Position numbers and translations under genes: made by a program. Shown one piece after another: positions 8,045-18,728 of a stretch of DNA of 64,000 bases. Source of the stretch: Faecalibacter macacae (GTDB lineage Bacteria > Bacteroidota > Bacteroidia > Flavobacteriales > Weeksellaceae); NCBI RefSeq assembly GCF_003687725.1, contig NZ_RDOJ01000005.1, forward strand, positions 1 through 64,000, in the 5' to 3' direction. The notes under the pieces are model-generated. The model was not told the origin of the DNA, ran no database searches, and worked only from the letters and a program-made list of their open reading frames with translations. Each line of letters begins with the position of its first letter. The first letter of the stretch is position 1.

Positions 8045-9298
8045 ATGAAAAATCTTTTATTTTCTGCTACTTTCATTTGTGCGGTATCTAGTATGCAGGC
8101 ACAAACGGTCTCCTTAGCAGATCTCGAACAACAATTTATACAAAATAACACCCAACTTCTTGCGGTGAAATTTAATATTGATAAAGCCCAATCCGAAATT
8201 ATTCAGGAAAAATTATGGCCAAATCCTACATTTTCTATTTCTGAAGTTAATCTTTGGAAAACATATAACGTAGAAACGCAACCCTATTTATTTGGTAAAT
8301 ACGGTCAAAATCAGCAAATCGCTGTTGAATTGGAACAATTAATTGAAACAGCAGGCAAGCGAAAAAAACGTGTAGCCTTAAAACAGTTGGAACAACAATC
8401 TGCCACTTTCGATTATGAAGAAACCTTACGCGAATTACGCAAAGACCTACGTTTGGCTTTTCATCAATTAATTCGTATTCAGCAAGAAGAAAAACAGCTG
8501 AAGGAAATCCTTGCATTGTACACGCAAATGAGCGAACAATACCAACGTCAGGCGCAATTGAAAAACATTGCAACTGCAGATTTCTATCGCGTACAAACCG
8601 AATTAATTGCCTTACAAAAAGAGCAAATCGAGTTGGAAAATGAACGTTTCGAAGCGTTGAATATACTTCGAATTTTAACGCATAATCCTGCCTTAGAAAT
8701 CGAGCACATTTCATTTCCTCAAAATGCTATTCAACTTTCTAAAACCCTACCGTTCAATTTTATAGAAATCGCGCAGCAACAAAACATTGGATTAAAACGT
8801 CAAGAAAACGAACAGGCAAAAGCCCAACAAGTATTGGCTTTAGAAAAAGCTCAAAAAACGCCGGATATGAGATTTCAAGTGAATTACGATCGTGGTGGAA
8901 ATATTATGAATGATTTTGTGGGTGTTGGAGTAAGTTTCGATTTACCCATTTTCAATCGCAACAAAGGAAATATCAAAGCCGCTGAAATTGGAATGTTACA
9001 GCAACAATCCAATAAACAAACGGTAGAAAATAATCTGACGCAATCCATTCAGCAACTGCAAAACCAATTGATTCGAATAGAACAGATGCTAGAAAATTGG
9101 CCGTATGCTCAACGAGAAAATCAGAAACAAATGTTGGAGAATTACAAAAAGCATTTGCAAAACAAACAGGTAACGTTGTTGGAATTTATTGATTTTACCC
9201 AAGCCTATCGTGAAGCCAATCAAGCTTACTTAGAATTACAACAAACCTATCAAAACACTTTCGAAGAATTACAATATATCGTAGGACAAGATTTTTAA
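8045..9298 (+). CDS. TolC/CzcC-like outer membrane efflux protein
   Basis: Outer membrane channel of the metal RND pump. I chose ATG 8045, not the upstream TTG at 8030, because it gives a clean signal peptide (MKNLLFSATFICAVSSMQAQ). About 417 residues, rich in Gln and Glu coiled-coil helices, typical of the periplasmic barrel of TolC-like factors; the second repeat begins near residue 240. Only 4 bp separate it from the adaptor gene. The outer-membrane-adaptor-pump order matches czcCBA. Confidence 0.88.
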   Translation: MKNLLFSATFICAVSSMQAQTVSLADLEQQFIQNNTQLLAVKFNIDKAQSEIIQEKLWPNPTFSISEVNLWKTYNVETQPYLFGKYGQNQQIAVELEQLIETAGKRKKRVALKQLEQQSATFDYEETLRELRKDLRLAFHQLIRIQQEEKQLKEILALYTQMSEQYQRQAQLKNIATADFYRVQTELIALQKEQIELENERFEALNILRILTHNPALEIEHISFPQNAIQLSKTLPFNFIEIAQQQNIGLKRQENEQAKAQQVLALEKAQKTPDMRFQVNYDRGGNIMNDFVGVGVSFDLPIFNRNKGNIKAAEIGMLQQQSNKQTVENNLTQSIQQLQNQLIRIEQMLENWPYAQRENQKQMLENYKKHLQNKQVTLLEFIDFTQAYREANQAYLELQQTYQNTFEELQYIVGQDF

Positions 9299-9302
9299 TC
9301 GT

Positions 9303-10400
9303 ATGAACAAATCCATATACATTTTAGCCGCAATGATTTTTATTTTAAATAGTTGCAAGCAAAAAGAAGAAGAAAAACCAGTTGAAACAGACAAAAAAGA
9401 ATCATTCTGTTTGAACGAACAATTAAAGAAATCAACGACCATTTCTACGATTTCAGAACAACCGATCCACGAACAACTGACACTTTCGGGAAAAGTGGAA
9501 TACAACGAAAATGATTTAGTGGCTTACAAAAGTTTACTACAAGGTGTAGTCAACAAAGTCAATTTCGAATTGGGAGATTATGTTCGTCAAGGTCAAGTGT
9601 TAGCAGTAGTCAAATCGACAGAAGTGCAATCAATGGCTCAAGAACGCCGTTATTACCAAAACCAGATCGACCTTTTGCGTAAGCAAATTCAATCCAAGAA
9701 AGAATTATTAAACGATGGAATGGCTTCGCAACCTGAAGTTTTAGCTTTAGAGCACGAATTGCGTTCCGCACAAATCGAGCTGGATAAAGTAAATGCAACC
9801 TTGAGTATGTACCGTGCCATTGGTGATGGACAATTCCAAATTCTTTCGCCTAAAAATGGCTACATCGTACAGAAAAACATCAGCTCGGGTCAGTCGATTT
9901 CCAATGACGCAGACGATGCGTTATTTGCTATTTCCAACCTAAAACAGGTTTGGGTAATGGTGAACATTTATGCAAGTAACCTAAAATATGTCAAACAAGG
10001 CGATCACGTAAAAGTGAAAACCGTTGCTTTTCCTGACCGAATTTATACCGGAAAAATTGACAAAATCTACAATGTTTTCGATGACAACGAACATGTGATC
10101 AAAGCACGCGTGGTTTTAGAAAATCAAGATTTAAACTTGATGCCAGGTTTAAGTGCCGATATCATTATTGATAAAGAAAATGTGATTGGGACTGCTTTTG
10201 CTATTCCAAATTCAGCCAAAGTATTTGAAAACAACAAAGAGTATGTAGTCGTGTACAAAGATGATTGTACGATGGAAGTGCGTAAAATTACGCCTATCGC
10301 TTCTAATGCTGAATTTACGTATGTGGAAGAAAAATTTGCAAAGAACGAAAAGATCATCAGTTCTAACGCTTTGCTTTTAGTGGAAGAATTAAACAAATAA
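9303..10400 (+). CDS. RND efflux periplasmic adaptor (CzcB/CusB-like lipoprotein)
   Basis: 365-residue membrane fusion protein. Lipoprotein signal ends at Cys18 (FILNSC), anchoring it to the inner membrane. The lipoyl-like domain shows GVVNKVNFELGDYVRQGQVL, followed by a helical hairpin (about 105-160), the matching lipoyl half (ILSPKNGYIVQKNISSGQ) and a beta-barrel domain. No His- or Met-rich N-terminal metal site is obvious. It links the outer membrane channel before it to the pump encoded after it, 4 bp on. Confidence 0.9.
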   Translation: MNKSIYILAAMIFILNSCKQKEEEKPVETDKKESFCLNEQLKKSTTISTISEQPIHEQLTLSGKVEYNENDLVAYKSLLQGVVNKVNFELGDYVRQGQVLAVVKSTEVQSMAQERRYYQNQIDLLRKQIQSKKELLNDGMASQPEVLALEHELRSAQIELDKVNATLSMYRAIGDGQFQILSPKNGYIVQKNISSGQSISNDADDALFAISNLKQVWVMVNIYASNLKYVKQGDHVKVKTVAFPDRIYTGKIDKIYNVFDDNEHVIKARVVLENQDLNLMPGLSADIIIDKENVIGTAFAIPNSAKVFENNKEYVVVYKDDCTMEVRKITPIASNAEFTYVEEKFAKNEKIISSNALLLVEELNK

Positions 10401-10404
10401 TCCG

Positions 10405-13400
10405 ATGCAGAAATTAGTACAAGCTGTCGTAACCTTCTCGTTACGTAATACGACATTTGTTTTGTTTGCTACACTAGCGCTGTTTTTTGGTGGAATTTAT
10501 GCCTTAAAACATACGCCGATTGAAGCCTTTCCAGATGTAACCAATACCAGAGCGCGTATCATTACGCAATGGCCGGGACGAAGTGCCGAAGAAATGGAAA
10601 AATTGGTGACCTTGCCAATTTCAAAAGTAATGAACAGCATTCCGCATAAATCCAATATTCGTTCGATTTCCTTGTTCGGATTATCGGTGGTAACCGTTCA
10701 ATTTGAAGATGGAGTCGATGATTTTTATGCGCAACAATATGTGTCCAATAAATTAAGTGGTGTCGATTTACCGCAAGGTGCTGATGCTTCTATCGAACCG
10801 CCATCGGGAGCGACAGGAGAAATTTTCCGTTATGTGATTAAATCCGATTTACCGATTAAAGAAGTAACAGCCATTCAAGATTGGGTCATCGAACGTGAAT
10901 TGCTTTCGGTACCCGGCGTGGCTGATGTGGTGAGTTTTGGTGGAGAAGAAAAAACGTATGAAATCAAAATCAATCCGACGGAATTAAAGAACTATGATTT
11001 ATCGCCTTTGGATGTGTACGAAGCGGTTTCAAAATCGAATATTAATGTCGGTGGCGATGTGATTCAGCAAGGCGATCAAGCGTATGTAGTTCGTGGAGTT
11101 GGTTTATTAGATAAAATTCAAGATATCGGAAATATTACGGTAAAATTGAATGGTTCTACACCAATTTTGATTAAAAACGTAGCGGAAGTTGTAGTTTCGA
11201 GTAAACCGCGTTTAGGTCAGGTGGGGTACAATGAACATGACGATTTGGTTGAAGGAATAGTAATTATGCTTCGAGGTGAAAATCCATCGGAAGTGATAGG
11301 AAATTTGAAATTAAAAATCGAAGAACTAAATGAGCGTACCTTACCAGATAATGTGAAAATCGAAACGGTAGTCGATCGTACCAAATTGGTGGATAATACG
11401 GTAAAAACCGTGGCAAAAAACATTGTAGAAGGGATTTTATTGGTTTCTTTAATTGTCTTTATCTTCTTGTACAATTGGAAATCAACGTTCATTGTAGCAT
11501 CCGTAATTCCATTAGCATTTTTGTTTGCCATCATTATGCTAAAAATTCAAGGATTACCCGCGAATTTAATCTCAATGGGTGCTTTAGATTTCGGATTGTT
11601 ATTAGAAGGAACATTAGTAATTGTGGAAACGGTATTTGTAGCATTAGCTACAATGCAACATAAAGTGGGTCCAGAACGTTTTGCGAAAATGAGTAAAATG
11701 GGCGTGATTAAGAAAAGTGCAGGAAGTGTAGCATCTTATATTTTCTTTGCTTTAATCATTTTAATTGTGGCGTTATTACCCATTTTCTCGTTCCAAAAAG
11801 TAGAAGGAAAAATGTTTACACCCCTAGCGTTTACGTTAGGTTATGCTTTATTAGGTTCCTTAATCTTGAGTTTGACCTACGTTCCGGCGATGTGTAAATT
11901 ATTGTTCACAAAAAACATGGAAGAAAAGGATAATGTGATTTCACGCTTTTGTTCCAATGTAATTTATAAACTTTTCACCGTTTCTTTCAAAGCCAAAACC
12001 ATTACAATAGCCGTATTTATTGGTTTGCTTTCGATTTGTGTCGTGAAATTTATGAACTATGGTTCCGAATTCTTACCACAACTGAACGAAGGTTCGATTT
12101 ATGTACGTGCGACGTTACCCAATAGCATCAATTTACAGGAATCGACTCGTTTAACCAAAGAAATGAAAACGCTGTTGATGAAAGATGCCGACGAGATTGA
12201 TTTCATTTTAACCCAAACGGGTAGACCAAATGATGGAACCGATCCTACAGGATTTTTTAATATCGAATTCAATATTCAATTAAAAGATGCATCCGAATGG
12301 ACAAGAGGATTATCTAAGGATGAAATCATTCAAGAAATGCGTCAAAAACTAGCAAATTATCCTGGAATTACCTTTGGATTTTCCCAACCGATTCAAGATA
12401 ACGTGGAAGAATATGTGGCCGGTGTAAAAAGTTCGTTGGTCATTAAAATCTTTGGTGATGATTTGTACGATTTAGAACGCTATGCCAATAAAGTAGCAAA
12501 GTCTATTGAAAAAGTAGAAGGAATTACCGATATCAATGTGTATAAAAACATCGGTTTACCAGAATTGAAAATTCAATTACACGACACTAAAATGGCACGT
12601 TACGGTATCAATACTGCCGATGTACAAGCGGTGATTGAAATGACCATTGGTGGACAAGCTGCAACAAAATTCTATGAAAACGACCGCCAATTTGATGTGG
12701 TGTTACGTTTTGAAAAAGACTATCGTGATACACCAGAAAAGATTGGAAATATTTTGATTCCTACCAGCAACGGACAAAATGTTCCTTTGCAAGAAATTGC
12801 AACTATAGGCTACAAAACCGGACCAGCATTTATTTATCGTGAAGGAAATAGCCGTTACATTGGTGTAGGATTCAGCATTGATGGACGAGATTTGGGTTCT
12901 ACTATTGCCGAAGCCAAAGAAGTCGTTGCCAAAGAAGTGCAATTGCCAAAAGAAAATTATATGGAATGGGCAGGAGAATTTGAAAGTAAGGAACGTGCCT
13001 CGAAACAATTAATGACCGTGATTCCAATTTCCTTGATCTTAATTCTGTTGCTTTTATATAGCAATTTTGGAAATGTGAAAGATACGGCTTTAGCTGCTAT
13101 TACAATTCCATTTGCGTTTATCGGCGGATTCTTATCCTTATGGATTACCAATACCATCTTCGGAATATCAGCCGGAATTGGATTAATCATCTTATTCGGG
13201 GTAAACACCATTAACGGAATCATCTTAATTGCAGTGATGAAAGAAAATCTGAAAGACTATCCATTAGTACAAGCGATTACCTTAGGTGTAAAAAGTCGAA
13301 TTCGTTCGATTTTAATGATTGCTTTAATGGGTTCTTTGGGATTATTACCTGCGGCTTTATCAACAGGAATGGGTTCTGAAATCCAAAAACCATTAGCGAT

Positions 13401-13503
13401 TATGATTGTAGGTGGATTGATGATTTGCTTGGTCTTATCGTTTACAGTCTTGCCAACGGTGTTTTATTACGCGTATCGTAAAGTCGAGAAACTAAATAAC
13501 TAA
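10405..13503 (+). CDS. Heavy-metal RND efflux pump (CzcA/CusA family)
   Basis: 1032-residue inner membrane proton antiporter that exports metal cations from periplasm or cytoplasm. Features: first transmembrane helix near 12-32, porter domain opening IEAFPDVTNTRARI, and a transmembrane-4 motif DFGLLLEGTLVIVE. In that motif D395, E401 and E408 stand where Ralstonia CzcA has D402, D408 and E415, so the middle aspartate is glutamate. Six helices follow about residues 335-500 and six more about 870-1020. The gene ends the operon, followed by a strong terminator. Substrate (divalent Zn/Co/Cd or monovalent Cu/Ag) is not settled by sequence; the three acidic residues lean towards divalent ions. Confidence 0.92.
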   Translation: MQKLVQAVVTFSLRNTTFVLFATLALFFGGIYALKHTPIEAFPDVTNTRARIITQWPGRSAEEMEKLVTLPISKVMNSIPHKSNIRSISLFGLSVVTVQFEDGVDDFYAQQYVSNKLSGVDLPQGADASIEPPSGATGEIFRYVIKSDLPIKEVTAIQDWVIERELLSVPGVADVVSFGGEEKTYEIKINPTELKNYDLSPLDVYEAVSKSNINVGGDVIQQGDQAYVVRGVGLLDKIQDIGNITVKLNGSTPILIKNVAEVVVSSKPRLGQVGYNEHDDLVEGIVIMLRGENPSEVIGNLKLKIEELNERTLPDNVKIETVVDRTKLVDNTVKTVAKNIVEGILLVSLIVFIFLYNWKSTFIVASVIPLAFLFAIIMLKIQGLPANLISMGALDFGLLLEGTLVIVETVFVALATMQHKVGPERFAKMSKMGVIKKSAGSVASYIFFALIILIVALLPIFSFQKVEGKMFTPLAFTLGYALLGSLILSLTYVPAMCKLLFTKNMEEKDNVISRFCSNVIYKLFTVSFKAKTITIAVFIGLLSICVVKFMNYGSEFLPQLNEGSIYVRATLPNSINLQESTRLTKEMKTLLMKDADEIDFILTQTGRPNDGTDPTGFFNIEFNIQLKDASEWTRGLSKDEIIQEMRQKLANYPGITFGFSQPIQDNVEEYVAGVKSSLVIKIFGDDLYDLERYANKVAKSIEKVEGITDINVYKNIGLPELKIQLHDTKMARYGINTADVQAVIEMTIGGQAATKFYENDRQFDVVLRFEKDYRDTPEKIGNILIPTSNGQNVPLQEIATIGYKTGPAFIYREGNSRYIGVGFSIDGRDLGSTIAEAKEVVAKEVQLPKENYMEWAGEFESKERASKQLMTVIPISLILILLLLYSNFGNVKDTALAAITIPFAFIGGFLSLWITNTIFGISAGIGLIILFGVNTINGIILIAVMKENLKDYPLVQAITLGVKSRIRSILMIALMGSLGLLPAALSTGMGSEIQKPLAIMIVGGLMICLVLSFTVLPTVFYYAYRKVEKLNN

Positions 13504-13537
13504 TTATGTATAAAAGGCTTATTACAACTAATAAAAG

Positions 13538-13570
13538 AAAAATCCCCTGAAAAGGGGATTTCGTATTTTT
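13538..13570 (+). terminator. Terminator of the metal efflux operon
   Basis: Stem AATCCCC/GGGGATT (13541-13547 and 13554-13560) with a 6-nt loop, A-rich before and T-rich after, so it could also serve the minus-strand pseudogene that follows. Confidence 0.85.
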
Positions 13571-13606
13571 AATGAACACCTATTTGCCATGCTAAACGTC
13601 AATGAA

Positions 13607-16600
13607 TTATTTATATTTCAATGTGATATATCCTTCAATTCTGCTGTCATCCTTTAAAGTGATAATATACCAATATGATGCAGAAGGGAGAGGTTTACCT
13701 TTAATTTTCCATCCCAAACAATAGGTTGATTTGTATTAGAGCTTTCGAAAATTACTTTTCCAAATCGATTATAGATTACAATGTTTTTTAAATCTCGAAT
13801 GTAAGATAAATTCCAATTATCATTAATTCTGTCATTATTAGGTGAAATAAAAGTTGGAATATCTTTATATATATAAATCGTTTCTTGTGAAGTACATCCT
13901 TTATCTGTACGGAAATAAAAGGTGTGATATCAAGGTTCTAAAATAAAATTGTTTTGGATCCAATTTCTTTGATCAATACTAACTTTTGTATCGTTTATTA
14001 GTGTAAAAGTAATACGATTTCCATCATATAAATATGTGTAATTTATAGGTGAATAATCTTTAATTTCAAAAGTTTTAGTTGTGTAACATTCGTTATTTTT
14101 AACTGTAACCTCATAAGTACCTGGTTGCGTTAAGTTAGAAGTTAAACCACTATTGCCATTGCTCCAAATAATTTCGTCGTAATTATCATTTAAAGTAATT
14201 GTTAGTTCTGAATCTTTACATTTGTAATACACATCTTCTAAAATAATTGTAGGAATAATATTTTCTTGTAATGGAATTTCAATTAATGTTTTACATGCCG
14301 TATCTGTACTTGAGCTTGCATATATAATTGATAATCCGTCTTCATTTATATAATTTTCAGATAAAGGATTAACACCATTTTGTGCATCTCTTAAGGTTTT
14401 ATAAAAGTAAATATTTGATTGATTTGAATTTAGTAAACTTGCGATTTCTGCTTTTTTTGTAGCTAAATCAAATATCCCGAATGTATCTAATTCTTTACAA
14501 ATTGTGAATGTATTTGTAGTTAATACATTATAATTTGTTAGTTCGAATGTAATCGTTGATGAATTTTCACAACCATTTTGTTCAATAATTTTGTAATATA
14601 TTGTTTGATTATGTGTAATTCGTTGTGTTGATGTAATTTGATTTTGGAAGTATTGATCCAAATAAAATTTTATTATAGCAGACTGATCATCTGATATTTC
14701 GTTAGCTAAATTTGATAAATCAATATTGATAAAACCATCATTTTGAGTATCACATATAGTTTTTGTAATTGGTGTAATAAATGGTTTTGGATTTACCTCT
14801 AGTTTTATTTCTTGCGTAAAACGACATCCATTTGTTAATACGCCTTCAATTAGTATAAATTCATAATTTTCTGTATTGATAAAATTACTTGGATTTTGAA
14901 TTGAAATTTGATTTACTAAATCCATATAATCAGCATAAAACTTATAATCAGCATCAGGTAAATTAGGAAGAATTGAAGTTAAATTATAACCAATCTCGTT
15001 ATTCTCACAGATTGTTAAAACAATATTAGCAGGAATCAACTCAACTTCTGAGAGAATATTTACTTGCTGATTTTGAGAAAAAGTATTGCCAAAATTATCA
15101 GTATACAACCAAGTGATTTGATATGAACCTGGCGAATCAAGATGTGTTCTGGTTGTTGTTGCAATTATTTCTTCTCCACAAGCCGATATTGCCTTAGGAG
15201 CAATTAAATCTACAAAACAATAAGCTGTAATTTCAGGCAAAACTGTTATAACCGGGCTAGGAGGAGTATTTGGAGAAGTGATTCTTACATAATAATTTAT
15301 ATAGCCTTCATTTCCTTGATGTTCAAATTTACAAGTGTAATGTCCTTCAGCTGTTGGACGTAAAACGGCTGAATTACCTACAATATTCCAATTATTATCG
15401 TACCAAGTATAATTAGTAGCACCTTCTGCTGTAAGTACTATAGAAGTAATGTCACACTGTTCTCCAGAAAATTTAATATTAAATTCATTCTCAGTTTCGT
15501 TAAATAAAACCATTAATCCTTGATCTATATCTCGTTGAAATCCTACTGGTATAAACGGATAAGGTTGATATCCATTTGGAGTTGTATTAAAATAATTCGC
15601 ATTGGAGTATCCGCCAACAACTATATCTTTTGTTGTATTATCAATGGCGATAGAACTGAAAGCTTGTTGTCCAATTTCATCCCCATACATCATTCCCCAA
15701 ATAGGCTGTCCATTTTCTGAAAACTTTAATAAAGTCGCAAAATTATCAGTAAAATTGGAACTTCTTTCACGACTTGTTCCCATAAAATGTCTTGTGTTTC
15801 CGTACAAAATTTTATTTTCTGAACTTGCATTACCTACAAGATAGATTTCGTTATTCAGACCAATTTCAATAGCACTTACATCAGTGAAACCTTCAGCACC
15901 AATATAAGTCCCAAAAATTTCACTTCCATTTTGATCGTATTTTTTTAAGAATGATGAATATTTATCTAATTCAAATTGATAAGTTGGAGAATAGGCATTT
16001 TCTGTCGCAATTTCAGTTCTCGAATATGTAATTCCACCAACGATAATATTATTATTATTATTATTATTATCAAGTTTTAATTTATGACCGCCATTACCTT
16101 CGCCTAAAAATCCACGAGTCCAATTTAAGTTAAAGTCTTTTGAATAAGATGATAATCGAAAAAATCCAGTTGTAGATTCAAATTGTGGCGAATTTTGGGT
16201 TGCATTGTTATTAGCTCCAGCTAAAACTAAATCACCATTATTAGAAAGTGCAAAACTAGTAAGTGGCATTAATGTATAAGAGCTCCAAATATAATTTCCC
16301 TCTGTATCAAATTTAATAAGTAATCCTGCTGATTCTCTAACTATTACATCTTCTGTAGGATCAATAGTATTTGAAGGATGGATTAAATCTTTACTTTTAG
16401 TATTTCCTATTATGTATAAAACATCATTTAGTTTATCTAAGTGTAAACCCATATTATTTTCATTGTGATTTCCACCGTAATATGTTGCCCAAATACGACT
16501 TCCTTGGTTATTTATTTTCGTAATAAGTAAGTCTCTACTGAAGTAATTAGAGTATTCATCGGGAGCTAATTGTTCTTGATAAGCACCTGGAGTTGCAGCG

Positions 16601-17643
16601 TTTAATTGATCTGTATCATAACTGATATAAGTATTCCCTTCATCATCAACATCAAATCCTTTTGGAAACGAATGACTGCGTTCTGATAAAAAATATGTAA
16701 ACCATTTTAAACTGCCATCTTTATTCATTTTTAATATAAATGGACAATCTGCGTTTATTGTATGAGTGGATTGAAAAACACCATTTGTACCCAAATTTCG
16801 CATATTTGTATATCCAGATGCATAAATATCATTACCTAATAATTTAACAAAAAGAAATATCAATCGTTGTTTATTATAACCTATGTATGATCTAGAATAA
16901 TCACCGAAATATGTACCCCATTTTCGTATAGGAACAGGATCAATAACTACTTTTTTATTGGTAAGATCTTGATGAGATTGTAATCCAATGGAACCATTAG
17001 AATTTGTACAATATTCGACTTTAATGTCTTAATTGTTGTTAGGGTTCACTATCCAACTTTTAGGTAAAGTTTCGATAAGAGTTCCAAATCTTAATTTGAA
17101 TTCGATTTCGTTTGATTTAACAAATTTATTAGCTCCTTTGATATCAAATTGAATTGAAGAAATATCTGCTCCTGGATGTAAGATAAAATTATATTCAAAA
17201 GGTTTTTGTGGATTTTCAGTGATATAAAATTCTAAATCAATATTTGGGTAGAAATCTTTATATGTTATTTTTTGATAAAATGATATAAGTAATTCTCCTT
17301 TGTTGCTGATTATATTTTCATAATATTCGATTTTATCAGATTTAATAACTTCAAAATCTTTATTATGATTTCTAAAGATAAATTCTAAGCGATGAGTAGT
17401 GATTTTGTCATTATTATATTTATAAAAATCATAATTAAATCCTTTTTTTGTAAGATTTACATTAAAATTTTCTAAACGTAATGTATGTGTAATCGCAAAA
17501 TTTGATTTTTGATATTGATTAATAATTTGTCCTTTATTTTCTTGAAAACCTATAGTTTTAGCAAATGATAATAGTGGCAAAAAAAGTAGTAGTAGATTGA
17601 GTAAAGTTTTTATTAATGTATATTGTGTTTCAAATTTAGTCAT
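13607..17643 (-). pseudogene. SBBP-repeat protein with T9SS type B C-terminal domain, decayed
   Basis: A single large secreted-protein gene of about 1,345 codons broken by three lesions. The 5' part (17029-17643) encodes a signal peptide and the FQENKGQIINQYQ domain usual at the start of SBBP beta-propeller proteins. An in-frame TAA at 17029-17031 interrupts it; the same frame continues (WGTYFGDYS..) into SBBP-like repeats (ATYYGGNHNENN, GTYIGAEGF) and Ig-like and PKD-like parts to 13930, where an in-frame TGA stands. Beyond that the frame reads on into the gliding-motility C-terminal sorting domain (FISPNNDRINDNWNLSYI, IVIYNRFGKVIF), which loses frame at about 13700 by one missing A and finishes GKPLPSASYWYIITL..GYITLKYK. 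Two stops plus a frameshift argue for true decay. Confidence 0.85.
16046..16070 (+). repeat. ATT trinucleotide microsatellite
   Basis: About eight ATT units in a row (AAT on the minus strand), read as a run of asparagines inside the decayed SBBP gene. It keeps the frame and may vary in length between strains. Confidence 0.9.
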
Positions 17644-17689
17644 TTTTAATTATTTACTAAAAGGCTACTTTTTTATTAAATTATATTCA

Positions 17690-17722
17690 ATAAAAAAGCT
17701 CAACTAAAAGTTGAGCTTGAAA
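17690..17722 (-). terminator. Bidirectional hairpin terminator
   Basis: Perfect 10-bp stem AAGCTCAACT/AGTTGAGCTT (17696-17705, 17709-17718), loop AAA. On the minus strand it is in the leader of the decayed SBBP gene and just downstream of the polyprenyl synthase gene, and it is followed by a T-run. Confidence 0.85.
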
Positions 17723-17738
17723 TTTATGATTAAAGGAT

Positions 17739-18716
17739 TTATTTTTCTCTTGTCATCACATAATTGACTAACAATTCTAATGATTTGCGATATTCGTTGT
17801 CTGGCATTTCTTTCAAGATATCCAATGCATCATTTGCATATTTCTGCATCATATTTCTCGTATATTCAATACCACCATTTTGTTTAACAAATTCTATCAC
17901 TTCACGTACACGCTTTTTATCGTTATTGTAACGTTTAACAGAATTGATTAACCATTTTCTATCTTTATCATTTACCTTATTTAAAGTATAAATAAGAGGC
18001 AATGTCATTTTTTGTTCTTTGATATCGATACCAACAGGTTTTCCGATTAAATTAGAAGTTGTATAATCGAAAAGATCATCTTTGATTTGAAATGCAATAC
18101 CAATTAATTCACCAAAACGGTGCATTTTATTTGCTGTTTCTTCATCTACACCAACCGATAATGCACCTGCTTTACAACAAGCAGCGATTAAAGTTGCAGT
18201 TTTCATACGAATAATTTCGTAGTAAACCTCTTCGGTAATATCTAATTTTCTGGCTTTTTCTAATTGTAAAAGTTCACCTTCTGATAATTCTTGTATCGCA
18301 ATAGAAACAACTTCTAATAAATCAAAATCTTTATTTTTAGTTGAAATAATTAAGGTTTTAGAAAGTAAATAATCACCAACTAAAACAGCAACTTTATTTT
18401 TCCAAATTGCATTAAGAGAGAAAAATCCGCGGCGTAATTGGCTATCATCAACCACATCATCGTGTACCAATGTTGCAGTATGAATTAGCTCGATAAAAGA
18501 AGCTGCACGATATGTTTTTTCTTGCATTTCTCCCAACATTTTGGCAGATAAGAAAACGAACATAGGTCGCATTTGCTTTCCTTTGCGTCTTACGATATAA
18601 TGTGTGATACGATCGAGAAGCGAGACGTTACTCTTCATGGATTCGAAGAACTTGTTTTCAAACAACTTCATCTCCTCAGCAATAGGAGCTTTGATTAAGT
18701 CTACTGTGTTACCCAA
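17739..18716 (-). CDS. Polyprenyl diphosphate synthase (trans-isoprenyl chain elongation)
   Basis: 325-residue enzyme that adds isopentenyl units to make the long polyprenyl tail of menaquinone. The first aspartate-rich motif is HDDVVDD (85-91), the second KDDLFDY near residue 217, with GKQMRP at 46-51 binding IPP. Length and the small residues before the first motif fit the octaprenyl/heptaprenyl synthase group (IspB-like); product length cannot be read with certainty. Downstream of, and co-directional with, the lipoprotein, rlmN and queA genes with short gaps. Confidence 0.92.
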   Translation of the reverse strand: MGNTVDLIKAPIAEEMKLFENKFFESMKSNVSLLDRITHYIVRRKGKQMRPMFVFLSAKMLGEMQEKTYRAASFIELIHTATLVHDDVVDDSQLRRGFFSLNAIWKNKVAVLVGDYLLSKTLIISTKNKDFDLLEVVSIAIQELSEGELLQLEKARKLDITEEVYYEIIRMKTATLIAACCKAGALSVGVDEETANKMHRFGELIGIAFQIKDDLFDYTTSNLIGKPVGIDIKEQKMTLPLIYTLNKVNDKDRKWLINSVKRYNNDKKRVREVIEFVKQNGGIEYTRNMMQKYANDALDILKEMPDNEYRKSLELLVNYVMTREK

Positions 18717-18728
18717 TGTAATTTAATT

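Noticed and set aside
11217-11534. Minus-strand frame inside the RND pump gene
   Set aside because: Low-complexity shadow; the pump reading frame is intact and has clear family motifs.
16046-16070. ATT repeat as a phase-variation switch
   Set aside because: A trinucleotide repeat keeps the frame when it changes length, and the gene is already broken elsewhere.
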